Positions 1-7,863 of a DNA stretch of 49,656 nucleotides are shown here, piece by piece; positions within the stretch are counted from its first letter, which is position 1; every line of letters begins with the position of its first letter. The position numbers and the translations under genes are program-made. The stretch comes from Solirubrobacterales bacterium (GTDB lineage Bacteria > Actinomycetota > Thermoleophilia > Solirubrobacterales > 70-9), in assembly GCA_035573435.1 (NCBI GenBank), contig DATMZR010000008.1:1-49656 (forward strand). The letters are read 5' to 3'. A model generated the notes under the pieces. That model was not told the origin of the DNA, made no database searches, and worked only from the letters and a program-made list of their open reading frames with translations.

Positions 1-275
<275 letters not shown>

Positions 276-344
276 GGTTTTTTTGCCCTTTGGCCTGCGT
301 GCAGTTTTCAAGCCCCGCCGGGACCGCCGCGGTCCCGAGCGATT

Positions 345-459
345 TCGGTGGCCATAGCGAGGGGGAAACACCTCTTCCCATTCCGAACAGAGCCGTTAAG
401 CCCCTCCGCGCCGATGGTACTTGGTGGGCAACTGCCTGGGAGAGTAGGTCGCCGCCGGC
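345..459 (+). rRNA. rrf: 5S ribosomal RNA
   Basis: A 5S rRNA of about 115 nt lies behind the 23S gene. It has the conserved CCATTCCGAACAG loop region near 378-390, GATGGTACT near 413, and complementary ends (GGTGGC near 347 with GCCGCC near 451) forming the terminal helix. The spacer before it, 276-344, holds a GGACCGC/GCGGTCC stem at about 321-334 that may be an RNA-processing structure. Ends are accurate to a few bases. Confidence 0.95.
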
Positions 460-473
460 CTTGACTGCATCAG

Positions 474-496
474 GGAGCCGCCTCGAGGGCGGCTCC
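474..496 (+). terminator. Hairpin terminator of the rRNA operon
   Basis: A perfect 9-bp stem, GGAGCCGCC with GGCGGCTCC, around a 5-nt loop lies 15 bases after the 5S gene. Only a weak T-containing tail follows, as is common in high-GC actinobacteria. It separates the rRNA operon from the convergent SOS genes. Confidence 0.75.
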
Positions 497-560
497 TCTG
501 CGTTGGACAGTCAGGGGGTGCGCTGGGCTGGAGCCGCGTGCTCGAGACAGCTCGCCGGCC

Positions 561-788
561 TCAGGCGCAGGCGCGCGTGGAGCGCCGTGCCCGGCAGGCG
601 CCGCGGCGGGCCGAAGCGAACGCCTCCCATCCGGCCCCGCGCCGAGAGGAGGGCACGTGGCCCGGCGGTTCACGGGGCCCGTCCGCGGGGATCGGCTCGA
701 GGCCGTACTCGCCAAGGGTCGCGAAGTCGATCGCGAGATCGGCTGCGTTGACCAGGCGCCGGCCGAGCGCTTGTCGCCTGTCGAACAT
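561..788 (-). CDS. Small uncharacterised protein, possibly SOS-linked
   Basis: A 75-residue ORF that I do not recognise. The first about 32 residues look like genuine protein: an amphipathic helical stretch with FDRRQALGRRL followed by AADLAIDFATLGEYGLEP, encoded by codons with the high third-position GC of the neighbouring genes. The remainder is Arg/Pro/Gly-rich and probably disordered. The ATG at 788 has no clear Shine-Dalgarno sequence. A LexA-like palindrome lies 22 bases upstream, and the gene follows dnaE2 on the same strand 75 bases downstream, so it could be an extra member of the SOS unit. The alternative is a chance ORF in a GC-rich spacer; without homologues this cannot be decided. 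Confidence 0.45.
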   Translation of the reverse strand: MFDRRQALGRRLVNAADLAIDFATLGEYGLEPIPADGPREPPGHVPSSRRGAGWEAFASARRGACRARRSTRACA

Positions 789-810
789 GGCCGCGAGCGT
801 AGGGGTGGGG

Positions 811-826
811 GCGGACGTACGTTCGC
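811..826. promoter_or_regulatory. LexA-like operator (one mismatch)
   Basis: Read on the minus strand the site is GCGAAC-GTAC-GTCCGC, which matches the Gram-positive SOS consensus GAAC-N4-GTTC except for one base in the second half. It lies between the dnaE2 stop and the ATG of the small ORF ending at 561, so it could control that ORF. It is weaker than the box before imuB. Confidence 0.45.
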
Positions 827-863
827 ATCTGCAAAGGAACTTGCATTCCCGTGCCTGAGTCCC

Positions 864-3800
864 TCACCGGGCGCGCCTGCCGAAGCTGTGAGCGGCGGGC
901 GCGACCGCGGCGAGCTCTGCAGTGTGGGCATCGTCTGCCGGGGACTGCGCGCGGGACGGGCGCCTGCCCGTCTCTCGCTCCGCCGACGGCTCGATCTGCC
1001 TCACATCCGCCTGCGGCGCGTCGGGAGTTGAGAGCGGACTCACGGCCGTGGCGACCACGTTGACGACCCCGGCTCGACGCTCGAGCTTTCCGCTCACCCG
1101 TGCGAACGACGCCGTCCTCACCGCCAGGCGATGGTGGGCATAGACGGCTGGCGGGACTACCACGTTGATGGTCCCCAGCTCGTCCTCGAGCAGCATGAAG
1201 ACAACCCCCCGCGCGGTCGCGGGACGCTGGCGGGCGACCACCATCCCGGCGATCTCCACTGCCCTGGCGTTCGAGATCCCGTAGAGGTCGGCGCTCGAGG
1301 AGACCCCCTGCTCGAGGGTCGGCCGCATGAGCGCCATCGGGTGCTCGGCGATCGCAATCCCAGTCGACGTGTAATCGGCAACCAGGCGCTCCCACGAGTC
1401 GAGCCGACGCAGCGAGGGCGCCGCTGGAATGGGGAGGGGGAGGGGGAGTTGAACCGGCGCCGATGCGGCCTCCCCGGTGGAGGCTGCGCCGTTTGCGCCC
1501 GTCACCAGCCGCCGCGCACCAGGCGCAACGCCAACCTGCCACAGGTCCTCGCGCCGACGCAGATCGTGGCCCCCGCCAATCGCCTTACAGGCCCCGGCCC
1601 ACGCGAGCAGCTCGTGCGCCTCGCGCCCGACGCCTGACCGCGAGGCCAGGTCGGCGAGGCTCGCGTAGGAGCCACCGGCCTCCCGCTCGGCGACCAGCGC
1701 GCGGGCATCGTCGTCCCGCAGGCCGGTTATGTAACCCATGCCGATGCGGACCGCCAGAAGGTCAGGGCGCTCTCCGGTACGCGGCGTCTCCACCTTGCAC
1801 TCCACCGCGCTCCGATTGACGTCCGGGGGCAGCACCTCGATCCCGCGACGCTGCGCCTCGTGCACCAGTGCGTCGGGCGGGTAGAAGCCCATCGGCTGCT
1901 CGTTCAGGAGCGAGCAGAGGAACTCGGAGGCGTAGTGGACCCGCAACCAGGTCGACTGGTAGGCGAGCAGGCCAAAGGCGACCGCGTGGGCCTTCGGGAA
2001 CCCGAAGCCCGAGAAACCGTGGATCTGCTCGAAGACGCGCTCCGCCACCTCGGCCGTCGCACCACGCTCCCTCGCCCCGGTGACGAACTGATCGCGATAG
2101 GCGAGGATCGCCTCCTCGGAGCGCTTGCGGCTCATCGCCCGGCGCAGCCCCTCGGCCTCGCCCGCGCTGAACCCGGCAAGCGCCATCGCCACCTGGATCA
2201 CCTGCTCCTGGAAGACGATCGTCCCCAGCGTGTCGCGAAGGATCGGCTCCAGCGAGGGATGGTCGTACGGAACCTCATACGACGGGTCCTTCCGGATCCG
2301 CTCCCGCCGCTCCAGATAGGGATGCACTGCGCCTCCCTGGATGGGCCCCGGGCGCACCAACGCCACCTGGACGGTGAGGTCGTCCAGGCACTCAGGCTGC
2401 GTGCGCGGCAGCATCTGCATCTGCGCCCGGCTCTCGATCTGAAAGACGCCGGTGGTATCCGCTGCCCGGATCGCCCGGTAGGTCTCGGGATCGTCCATGG
2501 GGATCCGGGAGAGGTCGATCTGCTCACTGCGCGCTCGGGCGATCTCCTCCACGCATCGCTCGACCGCCGACAGCATCCCCAGGCCCAGCAGGTCGATCTT
2601 CAAGAAGCCGGCATCTGCGCACGAGTCCTTGTCCCACTGGACGAGCTGACGCCCCTCCATCGCCGCCGGCTGGACGGGGCAGATGTCGACAAGTGGCCTG
2701 GTGGAGATCACCATCCCGCCGGGATGCTGAGAGGGGTGGCGCGGGAGCCCCCACGTGTCGCGAGCCAGCCGGGCGAGGGCGCGCCAGCGCACCGACGCCG
2801 CTCGCTCCGCGCCGATCGCTTCGGCCATGTCCGACTCCACCGAATCGGCGCGGTCGAACAGATCCACCGTCCGAGCCACTCGCTCGAGCTCTCCGGCCGG
2901 CAGCCCGAGCGCCTTGCCGAAGTCGCGAGTCGCCCCGCGCGATCGGTAGCAGGCGAACGCCGCGACCAGCGCCGAGCGCTCCTCGCCGTAGCGCTGATGG
3001 ACGCGGGGGATCAGCCTCTCGCGAATGTCGCGCGGGAAGTCGAGATCGATATCGGGCGCCTCGGTGATCTCCTCGTTCAGGAAGCGCCCCAGGAACAGCC
3101 CGTTGCGCACCGGGTCGACGTGCGAGAGCCCGGTCAAGTAGCAGACGATCGAGCTGACGCTGGAGCCGCGCCCGCGCCCGGGCGGCAACAGCGTCCGCGC
3201 GGAGTCCGGCCCCCGGACCTCGGCTGCCACCTCGCGGGCCAGTTCCAGGATGTCGAAGTGGAGCAGGAAGAACCCGGAGAGCTCCAGCCCGCGGATCACA
3301 TCGAGCTCATCCTCCAGCCGCCGCCGCGCCTCCCGCCGCTCCCGTCTGTCCTCGTACCTGTGATCAAGCCGGGCCCGGCAGATCTCCGCCAGCGCGCGAT
3401 CCGTCCCCGGATCCTCGGCGCCGGGATACCGATAGCCCAAGTCTCGCGTCAGATCGAACTCCAGCCGCTCTGCCAGCCGCTCCGTCTCCGCCACCGCCTC
3501 CGGATGCCCCTCGAACCTGGCCGCCATCTCCTCTCGAGAGGCCAGATACGAAGAGCCGTTCCCTCGCCGCCTCGACTCGGTCTCCTCGAGCGTCCCGCGC
3601 AACCCCACCGCGACCAGGGCGTCCTGAAGCGCCGCCCGGGAGGCATCGTGCATGTGGACGTTTCCCGTCGCCACACAGGGAACGCCGAGCCGCTCCGCAA
3701 GCACGGAGAGCCAGCGATTGCGCGCCAGGTCATGGCGCCAGAACGGCCGCTGCAGTTCCACCCGGAAGCGGTCGCACCCGAACGCCTCGCGCAATCTCCG

Positions 3801-4286
3801 TCCCAGCGCCTTGGCACCGCGCGCCTCGCTGGGGGACGGTCTCCCGCCGGTGCGCTCGAACGGCGCGGCGAGCGCCCCGTCGCGGGCGCATCCCGAGAGG
3901 CAGACGAGGCCCTCCGCATGAGCCTCGAGCGAGGTGAGCGGGAGAACGGGGGGGAGCGGCTCCCGGTCCGGCTTGGGGCGGGTATCCCTATGCGCCTCGG
4001 TGATCAGCCGGCAGAGGTTCCTCCAGCCCTCGCGGCTCTCCGCGAGAAGCGTCAAGTGGAACGGGCGGGCGCCCTTCTTCACTGTGAGCTCGGTACCCAC
4101 GATCGGGCGCACCCCGAACGACTTGCACGCTTGCGCGAACTCCATCGCCCCCCAGACCCCGTCGTGATCCGTGAGGGCGAGCGTCGGATAGCCGAGCACC
4201 GCCGCCTGCGCCGCGAGCTCCTCGGGCGACGACGCCCCGTCGAGGAACGAGAAGGCGGAATGGGCATGGAGTTCGACGTACGCCAT
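864..4286 (-). CDS. dnaE2: Error-prone DNA polymerase III alpha subunit DnaE2
   Basis: DnaE2 is the C-family polymerase that performs SOS-induced translesion synthesis with ImuB. The protein is 1140 residues from the ATG at 4286, which is typical. An N-terminal PHP domain begins ELHAHSAFSFLDGAS; the polymerase active-site motif PDIDLDFP is near residue 410; QLPLPLP at 946-952 resembles a beta-clamp-binding motif; an OB-fold follows (EIAGMVVARQR onwards). The tail after about residue 1085 is Arg/Ala-rich and probably disordered. I chose the ATG 2 nt after the preceding stop because it gives the family N terminus; an in-frame GTG at 4310 would add 8 residues. The gene is tightly coupled to the DUF6504-like gene and imuB, and should share the LexA-controlled promoter at 5801-5839. 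Confidence 0.95.
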   Translation of the reverse strand: MAYVELHAHSAFSFLDGASSPEELAAQAAVLGYPTLALTDHDGVWGAMEFAQACKSFGVRPIVGTELTVKKGARPFHLTLLAESREGWRNLCRLITEAHRDTRPKPDREPLPPVLPLTSLEAHAEGLVCLSGCARDGALAAPFERTGGRPSPSEARGAKALGRRLREAFGCDRFRVELQRPFWRHDLARNRWLSVLAERLGVPCVATGNVHMHDASRAALQDALVAVGLRGTLEETESRRRGNGSSYLASREEMAARFEGHPEAVAETERLAERLEFDLTRDLGYRYPGAEDPGTDRALAEICRARLDHRYEDRRERREARRRLEDELDVIRGLELSGFFLLHFDILELAREVAAEVRGPDSARTLLPPGRGRGSSVSSIVCYLTGLSHVDPVRNGLFLGRFLNEEITEAPDIDLDFPRDIRERLIPRVHQRYGEERSALVAAFACYRSRGATRDFGKALGLPAGELERVARTVDLFDRADSVESDMAEAIGAERAASVRWRALARLARDTWGLPRHPSQHPGGMVISTRPLVDICPVQPAAMEGRQLVQWDKDSCADAGFLKIDLLGLGMLSAVERCVEEIARARSEQIDLSRIPMDDPETYRAIRAADTTGVFQIESRAQMQMLPRTQPECLDDLTVQVALVRPGPIQGGAVHPYLERRERIRKDPSYEVPYDHPSLEPILRDTLGTIVFQEQVIQVAMALAGFSAGEAEGLRRAMSRKRSEEAILAYRDQFVTGARERGATAEVAERVFEQIHGFSGFGFPKAHAVAFGLLAYQSTWLRVHYASEFLCSLLNEQPMGFYPPDALVHEAQRRGIEVLPPDVNRSAVECKVETPRTGERPDLLAVRIGMGYITGLRDDDARALVAEREAGGSYASLADLASRSGVGREAHELLAWAGACKAIGGGHDLRRREDLWQVGVAPGARRLVTGANGAASTGEAASAPVQLPLPLPIPAAPSLRRLDSWERLVADYTSTGIAIAEHPMALMRPTLEQGVSSSADLYGISNARAVEIAGMVVARQRPATARGVVFMLLEDELGTINVVVPPAVYAHHRLAVRTASFARVSGKLERRAGVVNVVATAVSPLSTPDAPQADVRQIEPSAERETGRRPSRAQSPADDAHTAELAAVAPAAHSFGRRAR

Positions 4287-4288
4287 GT

Positions 4289-4537
4289 CTACGCGCGCTG
4301 CTCGAACCACCGCCCGCCGTCCGCCGGCTCACGGAAGACCACGATGTTGCGCCCATCGGCCAGGACCAGCTCGAAGTAGCGCCGGCGAAGCGGCTTCGGG
4401 GTCCACCAGCGATCCTCGACCAGCCACTCCTCGCGCATGACCTCCACTGCCACCCCCTCCACCTCGAGCGGTTTCCCATCCTCACCCGCTCGCACCTCGA
4501 CCGGTTGTGGCCAGTAGATGCTCCGCCGCTTAGTCAC
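4289..4537 (-). CDS. DUF6504-like small protein of the mutasome cassette
   Basis: An 82-residue protein between imuB and dnaE2. The GTG start overlaps the imuB stop (GTGA), and the stop is 2 nt before the dnaE2 ATG, so all three are probably co-translated. The sequence has many aromatic residues and a basic stretch: SIYWPQPVEV, then EEWLVEDRWW, then RRRYFELVLADGRNIVVFRE and a C-terminal GGRWFEQ. This matches what I recall of the small actinobacterial family DUF6504, which commonly lies in imuB-dnaE2 loci; the family name is from memory. Its role is unknown. By position it is a candidate accessory factor of the ImuB-DnaE2 polymerase. Signal peptide and membrane segments are absent. Confidence 0.8.
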   Translation of the reverse strand: MTKRRSIYWPQPVEVRAGEDGKPLEVEGVAVEVMREEWLVEDRWWTPKPLRRRYFELVLADGRNIVVFREPADGGRWFEQRA

Positions 4538-5802
4538 GAGGAGTCGTCGGCGGATGATGTGAATGGCGTCAGAAGTGATCGTCGTTCCGGCACGCGCGAC
4601 CCCGAGTCGGCCTCGAGCACCCGCAGCACCGCGTTCTTCCCGGCGATCGCGCGCGCCTGGCGAACCGCCTCGGCGAGCCGCCTCCACCTGTTCGGATCCG
4701 TTGATCCCTCCAGCGTCGTCTGGTCGCTTGCGGGTGGTCCCGTCTCGAGCGCCCGCAGGCTCAGCGAGGCGGCGGGGCCGGGAAGCTCCTCCAGCTTCGG
4801 CAGGAGTATTAGGCGCAGGCGCACCGGATCGACGCTGGCGCGGCGCAGGGCCGCCACCGATCGCCAGCTCCCGCCCCCGGCCAACCGCGCGCCGAGGCGC
4901 AGGCGCCGCAGGCTTCGTCCGCGCCTCTCCAGGCGAGTGAGGAGACGATCGATGAGCAGGGTCAGCGCCCGCTCCAGCTGGGGCCCCGAGACGGCTTCGG
5001 GCAGCTCGAGCCGCTCCACCAGATCCTCGTGCGCTCGACGGGGACGCAGAGGCTCGTCCGCGCCGCCAGCCATCCGCAGCGCCCTCAGCCCCGCCTCGCC
5101 GAAGCGGTCGGCGATCGCCGCCTCCGGAAGCGCCGCGAGCTGCCCGAGCGTATGAACGCCGAGGCGCTCGAGCTTCTCCGGCAAGTCTGCGGAACAAATG
5201 CGCGCCGCCTCCTCGGCTCCGCCTCCGGGGGCGGCGCGGTCGCTGAAGAGCCGATCGCGGAGCAGGCCCACCGGCAGGGGCGCCAGGAAGGCGCGCGTCA
5301 TCGTTCCGGGGACGATCACCGGCGCCTTGCGCGGCCTCGCCTGGAGGGCGGCGGCGTAGGCACAGAGCCGGGTCTGACCCGCCCCGAGCCGGGCGGGAGG
5401 ACCGACCGCCTTCCGTGCCTCCCGCAAGACACCCTCCAGGCTTCCTCCCCAAAGGCCCTGCAACCCTCCGGCCTCGAAGAAGGCCTCACCCGTCCGGCCC
5501 GGCTCGACCGCGGCGCCGATCCCCTCCAAGCGTCGCAGCACCTCCTCCCAGGCCGCCTCCGCACTCTCCGGATCCGGCGGCACCAGCGCCAGCTCCGGGC
5601 AGCGGGCGAGCGCCTCGCCCAGCCGCATCCCGGCGTGGACGCCGAACGCCTCGGCGGGCCCCGAGGTCTCGCCGACCACCTGAGGTCCACCGGGCTCAGG
5701 GGCGAGTGCGAGCGGTGTGGTGAGCAGAGCTCGCCGCTCCTCCAGGGCCGCCAGGAGAGCAAATCGGGGGATGAGCGCGCAAGCGGTGGCGGTTATGTTC
5801 AT
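4534..5802 (-). CDS. imuB: ImuB, Y-family polymerase-like mutasome protein
   Basis: ImuB is a catalytically dead Y-family polymerase that bridges DnaE2 and the sliding clamp during SOS mutagenesis. The protein is 422 residues. The N terminus ACALIPRFALLAAL occupies the place where active Y-family enzymes carry their first metal-binding Asp, and the later acidic motif is replaced by EAFFEAGGLQGLWGG, so the catalytic acids look absent, as in the family. A helix-hairpin-helix region (LERLGVHTLGQLAALPEAAIADRFGEAG) and a little-finger-like region (residues about 255-340) follow. The only usable start is the ATG at 5802, whose first bases overlap the LexA box. No imuA' gene is adjacent, unlike in mycobacteria, where imuA' precedes imuB. 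Confidence 0.9.
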   Translation of the reverse strand: MNITATACALIPRFALLAALEERRALLTTPLALAPEPGGPQVVGETSGPAEAFGVHAGMRLGEALARCPELALVPPDPESAEAAWEEVLRRLEGIGAAVEPGRTGEAFFEAGGLQGLWGGSLEGVLREARKAVGPPARLGAGQTRLCAYAAALQARPRKAPVIVPGTMTRAFLAPLPVGLLRDRLFSDRAAPGGGAEEAARICSADLPEKLERLGVHTLGQLAALPEAAIADRFGEAGLRALRMAGGADEPLRPRRAHEDLVERLELPEAVSGPQLERALTLLIDRLLTRLERRGRSLRRLRLGARLAGGGSWRSVAALRRASVDPVRLRLILLPKLEELPGPAASLSLRALETGPPASDQTTLEGSTDPNRWRRLAEAVRQARAIAGKNAVLRVLEADSGSRVPERRSLLTPFTSSADDSS

Positions 5803-5820
5803 ACGAACATACGTTCGTAT
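5801..5820. promoter_or_regulatory. LexA box (SOS operator) of the imuB operon
   Basis: Two perfect 8-bp arms, ATACGAAC and GTTCGTAT, flank the 4-bp spacer ATAC and contain the Gram-positive SOS consensus GAAC-N4-GTTC. The box touches the imuB start codon (5800-5802). A consensus -35 hexamer TTGACA lies upstream on the minus strand at 5839-5834; the -10 is unclear but must fall inside the box (TACGAA at 5819-5814 is one option), so bound LexA would block RNA polymerase directly. The transcript must have a very short or absent leader. Confidence 0.9.
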
Positions 5821-5870
5821 CAGATCCGTAGGATGTCAAGACCTCCGGGAGAGCCTGTCGCTTCGGGCGG

Positions 5871-5876
5871 CATACT
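5871..5876 (+). promoter_or_regulatory. Putative -10 (CATACT), leaderless start
   Basis: CATACT ends 6 nt before the GTG of the lipoprotein gene, and there is no Shine-Dalgarno sequence. This is one of many such hexamers in the window. Confidence 0.4.
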
Positions 5877-5882
5877 GGATCT

Positions 5883-6368
5883 GTGGCTCGACGCGCGCTG
5901 CTGCTGGCGTTCGGTATCGCAATCGCCCTCGTGGGCTGCGGGGGCGGCGACAACGACAGTGGCAGCCGGCCGAAAGTCGCCGGCAACGCCGACCCTGGCG
6001 ACGTCCGCGTGATCGATGGCTGGGTGACGGCGCTTCGGCACGGCGACGTGGAGGCCGCCGCTCGCTACTTCGCGATCCCCAGCGTGGCCGAGAACGGCCC
6101 GCTCCTGCTCCACATCGAAAGCATCGACGAGGCCCGCCGCTTCAACGAATCGCTCCCCTGCGGTGCGCGTTTGGTGCGCGCCCAGACCCAGGGCCAGTTC
6201 ACGACCGCGACCTTTCGCCTCACCGAGCGCCCCGGGTCCGGCGTTTGCGGGCCGGGCACCGGGGAGTCGGCGAAGACCTCGTTCGTGATCCGCGACGGCA
6301 AGATCGTCGAGTGGCGCCGCGTCGGCGCGGGCAGCGGAAGCGAGCCCACCCCCGGCCAGGCCGCATAG
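5883..6368 (+). CDS. Lipoprotein with NTF2/SnoaL-like domain
   Basis: A 161-residue probable lipoprotein. The N terminus is basic (MARR), followed by a hydrophobic segment and a lipobox ending LVGC at residue 18, then a Gly/Asp/Ser-rich linker. The mature part contains DVRVIDGWVTALRHGDVEAAARYFAIPS, the characteristic helical start of NTF2-like/SnoaL-like cone folds, and ends with strands such as SFVIRDGKIVEWRRV. Such domains bind small ligands or act as scaffolds; no catalytic residues can be assigned. It is transcribed divergently from imuB and convergently with the dehydrogenase gene, so it is probably a single-gene unit. Function unknown. Confidence 0.75.
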   Translation: MARRALLLAFGIAIALVGCGGGDNDSGSRPKVAGNADPGDVRVIDGWVTALRHGDVEAAARYFAIPSVAENGPLLLHIESIDEARRFNESLPCGARLVRAQTQGQFTTATFRLTERPGSGVCGPGTGESAKTSFVIRDGKIVEWRRVGAGSGSEPTPGQAA

Positions 6369-6384
6369 GCAGAAAACCCGCAAA

Positions 6385-6404
6385 AGGGCGAAGAAGTCCG
6401 CCCT
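6385..6404. terminator. Possible bidirectional terminator
   Basis: A 6-bp stem AGGGCG/CGCCCT with an 8-nt loop lies between the convergent lipoprotein and dehydrogenase genes. It is preceded by an A-rich stretch, which gives a U-rich tail for minus-strand transcripts. It overlaps the stop codon of the dehydrogenase gene. Confidence 0.4.
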
Positions 6405-7497
6405 ATGAGACGGTGCCGAGCGATGAGGTGTCGAGCTTGGCGCGCACGCGGGAGATCACCTCGTCGGTGAACTCGGTCGTGCTGGAGTGGCCGCCCAGAT
6501 CGGGGGTTCGAACCCCCGCGGCAGTCGCTTCCAGCACTGAGTCGTAGACCGCTCGGGACGCCTGCTCGGCTGGCTCTGCCCCGGATTCCGCCGCATGGTG
6601 GAGCACGGCGGCGGCGGCCAGGATCATTCCCATCGGGTTGGCAACGTCCTTCCCCTCGAGCGCCGGCGCCGTCCCATGCGGGGCCTCGGCCATGGCCACG
6701 GTGGTGCGCAGATCGCGGTCGAGCGCGAGTAGCACCGACTCGGCGCCGGCGATCGAGCCGAACAGCGGCAGGACCAGGTCGGAGAGCAGGTCGCCGTCGC
6801 GGTTCAGGCAGGGGATCACGAGCGGCTCGGTGGCGGCACCGCTCACCAAACCGGCGAGCGTCGCATCGATCAGGACCGGCTCGTACGTGACATCCGCGTG
6901 GCGTTCGGCCGCGGCATCCATCTCCTCCTTCAGCATGCCCTCATAGATCGGGCTGACGGTCCATTTCGGCCCGCCGTAGACGCGACCGTCGATGCGCTTC
7001 GCGGCGCGAAACGCATACTCGGCGACGGCAGCGCAGTGCGAGCGCCGAATCGTCTCGGTGCGGTGGGCGAGCTCGTCGCCGTCTGTCCCTTCACGCCACT
7101 GCTCGGCCCCGTAGGCGTCGCCGACCGCCATCCGGCACACCGCGATTGGGTGGTGGATCCCGCCGACCGGGGTCACGCCCGGAATCCTGCGGCCGGTTCG
7201 GAGGATCACCTTGCCGTCGATTGCTTCACGAAGAATCCGGTTGGGGCTCCCGACGTCGGCCGCACCCTCCGGGGTGATGGTGGCCGCCTTCAATCCGAGG
7301 CCCGTCTCACGCATCGCTTCCGCAGCCTCGTGGCAGACGCCGTTCTGCGTCACGCGCCGGTTCTCGAGCGAGAGGTCGAAGCGGGCCAGCTGGATCTCGA
7401 GCCGGAGGACGTCAGGCTCGAGCAACCGGAGCGCCTGCTCGAGCAGCTCCTGGCCCGTCTGGTCGCCCTCCAGCGCGACTATCCTCACCGGCGCCAT
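6403..7497 (-). CDS. Isocitrate/isopropylmalate dehydrogenase family protein
   Basis: A 364-residue beta-decarboxylating dehydrogenase-fold protein. The N terminus PVRIVALEGDQTGQELL is the family's first strand and glycine loop; NRDGDLLSDLVLPLFGS matches the metal-binding NxxGDxxSD motif; EAPHGTAPALEGKDVANPMGMILAAAAVL matches the nucleotide-binding end. The substrate loop is unusual: GGIHHPIAVCR replaces the Arg-rich loop of isocitrate and isopropylmalate dehydrogenases, and the catalytic-lysine region reads GPKWTVSPIYEGML. The true substrate is therefore uncertain; I would not call it icd or leuB. I chose the ATG at 7497 because an upstream extension to 7536 would run through the promoter and lacks family similarity. 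It stands alone, divergent from the zinc-site protein. Confidence 0.8.
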   Translation of the reverse strand: MAPVRIVALEGDQTGQELLEQALRLLEPDVLRLEIQLARFDLSLENRRVTQNGVCHEAAEAMRETGLGLKAATITPEGAADVGSPNRILREAIDGKVILRTGRRIPGVTPVGGIHHPIAVCRMAVGDAYGAEQWREGTDGDELAHRTETIRRSHCAAVAEYAFRAAKRIDGRVYGGPKWTVSPIYEGMLKEEMDAAAERHADVTYEPVLIDATLAGLVSGAATEPLVIPCLNRDGDLLSDLVLPLFGSIAGAESVLLALDRDLRTTVAMAEAPHGTAPALEGKDVANPMGMILAAAAVLHHAAESGAEPAEQASRAVYDSVLEATAAGVRTPDLGGHSSTTEFTDEVISRVRAKLDTSSLGTVS

Positions 7498-7504
7498 GGC
7501 ACGG

Positions 7505-7510
7505 ACCATA
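7505..7510 (-). promoter_or_regulatory. Putative -10 (TATGGT), leaderless start
   Basis: On the minus strand TATGGT ends 7 nt before the ATG of the dehydrogenase gene, with no Shine-Dalgarno sequence between them. Confidence 0.45.
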
Positions 7511-7525
7511 TTCCGGTGAGGGACG

Positions 7526-7855
7526 GTGCCTGACACCTGCAGTTGGTGCGGGCAGGAGATCGGCGACGGCGACGGCTTTCGCCTGTACGAGCCGGTCGGC
7601 GAGCGCCGGGCCGGGTTCTGCCGTCTCGAGCACGTGGTTCCCTGGGCGATCCAGGGACCTCACTGGGAGGCCGGCGAGATGACCGAGCCCTCCTCGGTCG
7701 ACGAGGAGGTGGTCACCTGCTCGCAGTGCGGCATGGAGCTCGGCGAGGTCCATGTCCTGCTCGTTCGCCACCGCGGCGAGTACCGCGTGCCGGACGGGTT
7801 CTGCAGCGTCGACCATCTGCTGGAGTGGGCGAAGGCAGGAGGTCGCTGGCAATAA
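7526..7855 (+). CDS. Tandem-duplicated zinc-site protein
   Basis: A 109-residue protein made of two copies of one small module. Module 1 has C5-x2-C8 and FC32-x3-H36; module 2 has C65-x2-C68 and FC93-x3-H97. The spacing is nearly identical (24 and 25 residues between the pairs), and each is followed by a W-A helix (VVPWAIQG and LLEWAKAGG). The pattern suggests two independent Cys3His zinc sites. The linker between modules is acidic (EMTEPSSVDEE). The GTG start is preceded by a GGTGAGGGA ribosome-binding site. There are no membrane segments, so it is presumably cytoplasmic. I do not recognise the family; nucleic-acid or protein binding is a guess. It lies head-to-head with the dehydrogenase gene and tail-to-tail with the hydrolase gene, 8 bp apart. 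Confidence 0.8.
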   Translation: MPDTCSWCGQEIGDGDGFRLYEPVGERRAGFCRLEHVVPWAIQGPHWEAGEMTEPSSVDEEVVTCSQCGMELGEVHVLLVRHRGEYRVPDGFCSVDHLLEWAKAGGRWQ

Positions 7856-7863
7856 CCCGTTCT

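Noticed and set aside
460-863. tRNA genes after the rRNA operon
   Set aside because: No cloverleaf, T-loop (GGTTCGAATCC-like) or CCA end was seen; the spacer holds only a hairpin, the small ORF and the LexA-like site.
1860-4379. 839-residue open frame antisense to dnaE2
   Set aside because: It mirrors dnaE2 codons on the opposite strand, has no recognisable domain and is Arg/Pro/Gln-rich; long antisense frames are expected at this GC content.
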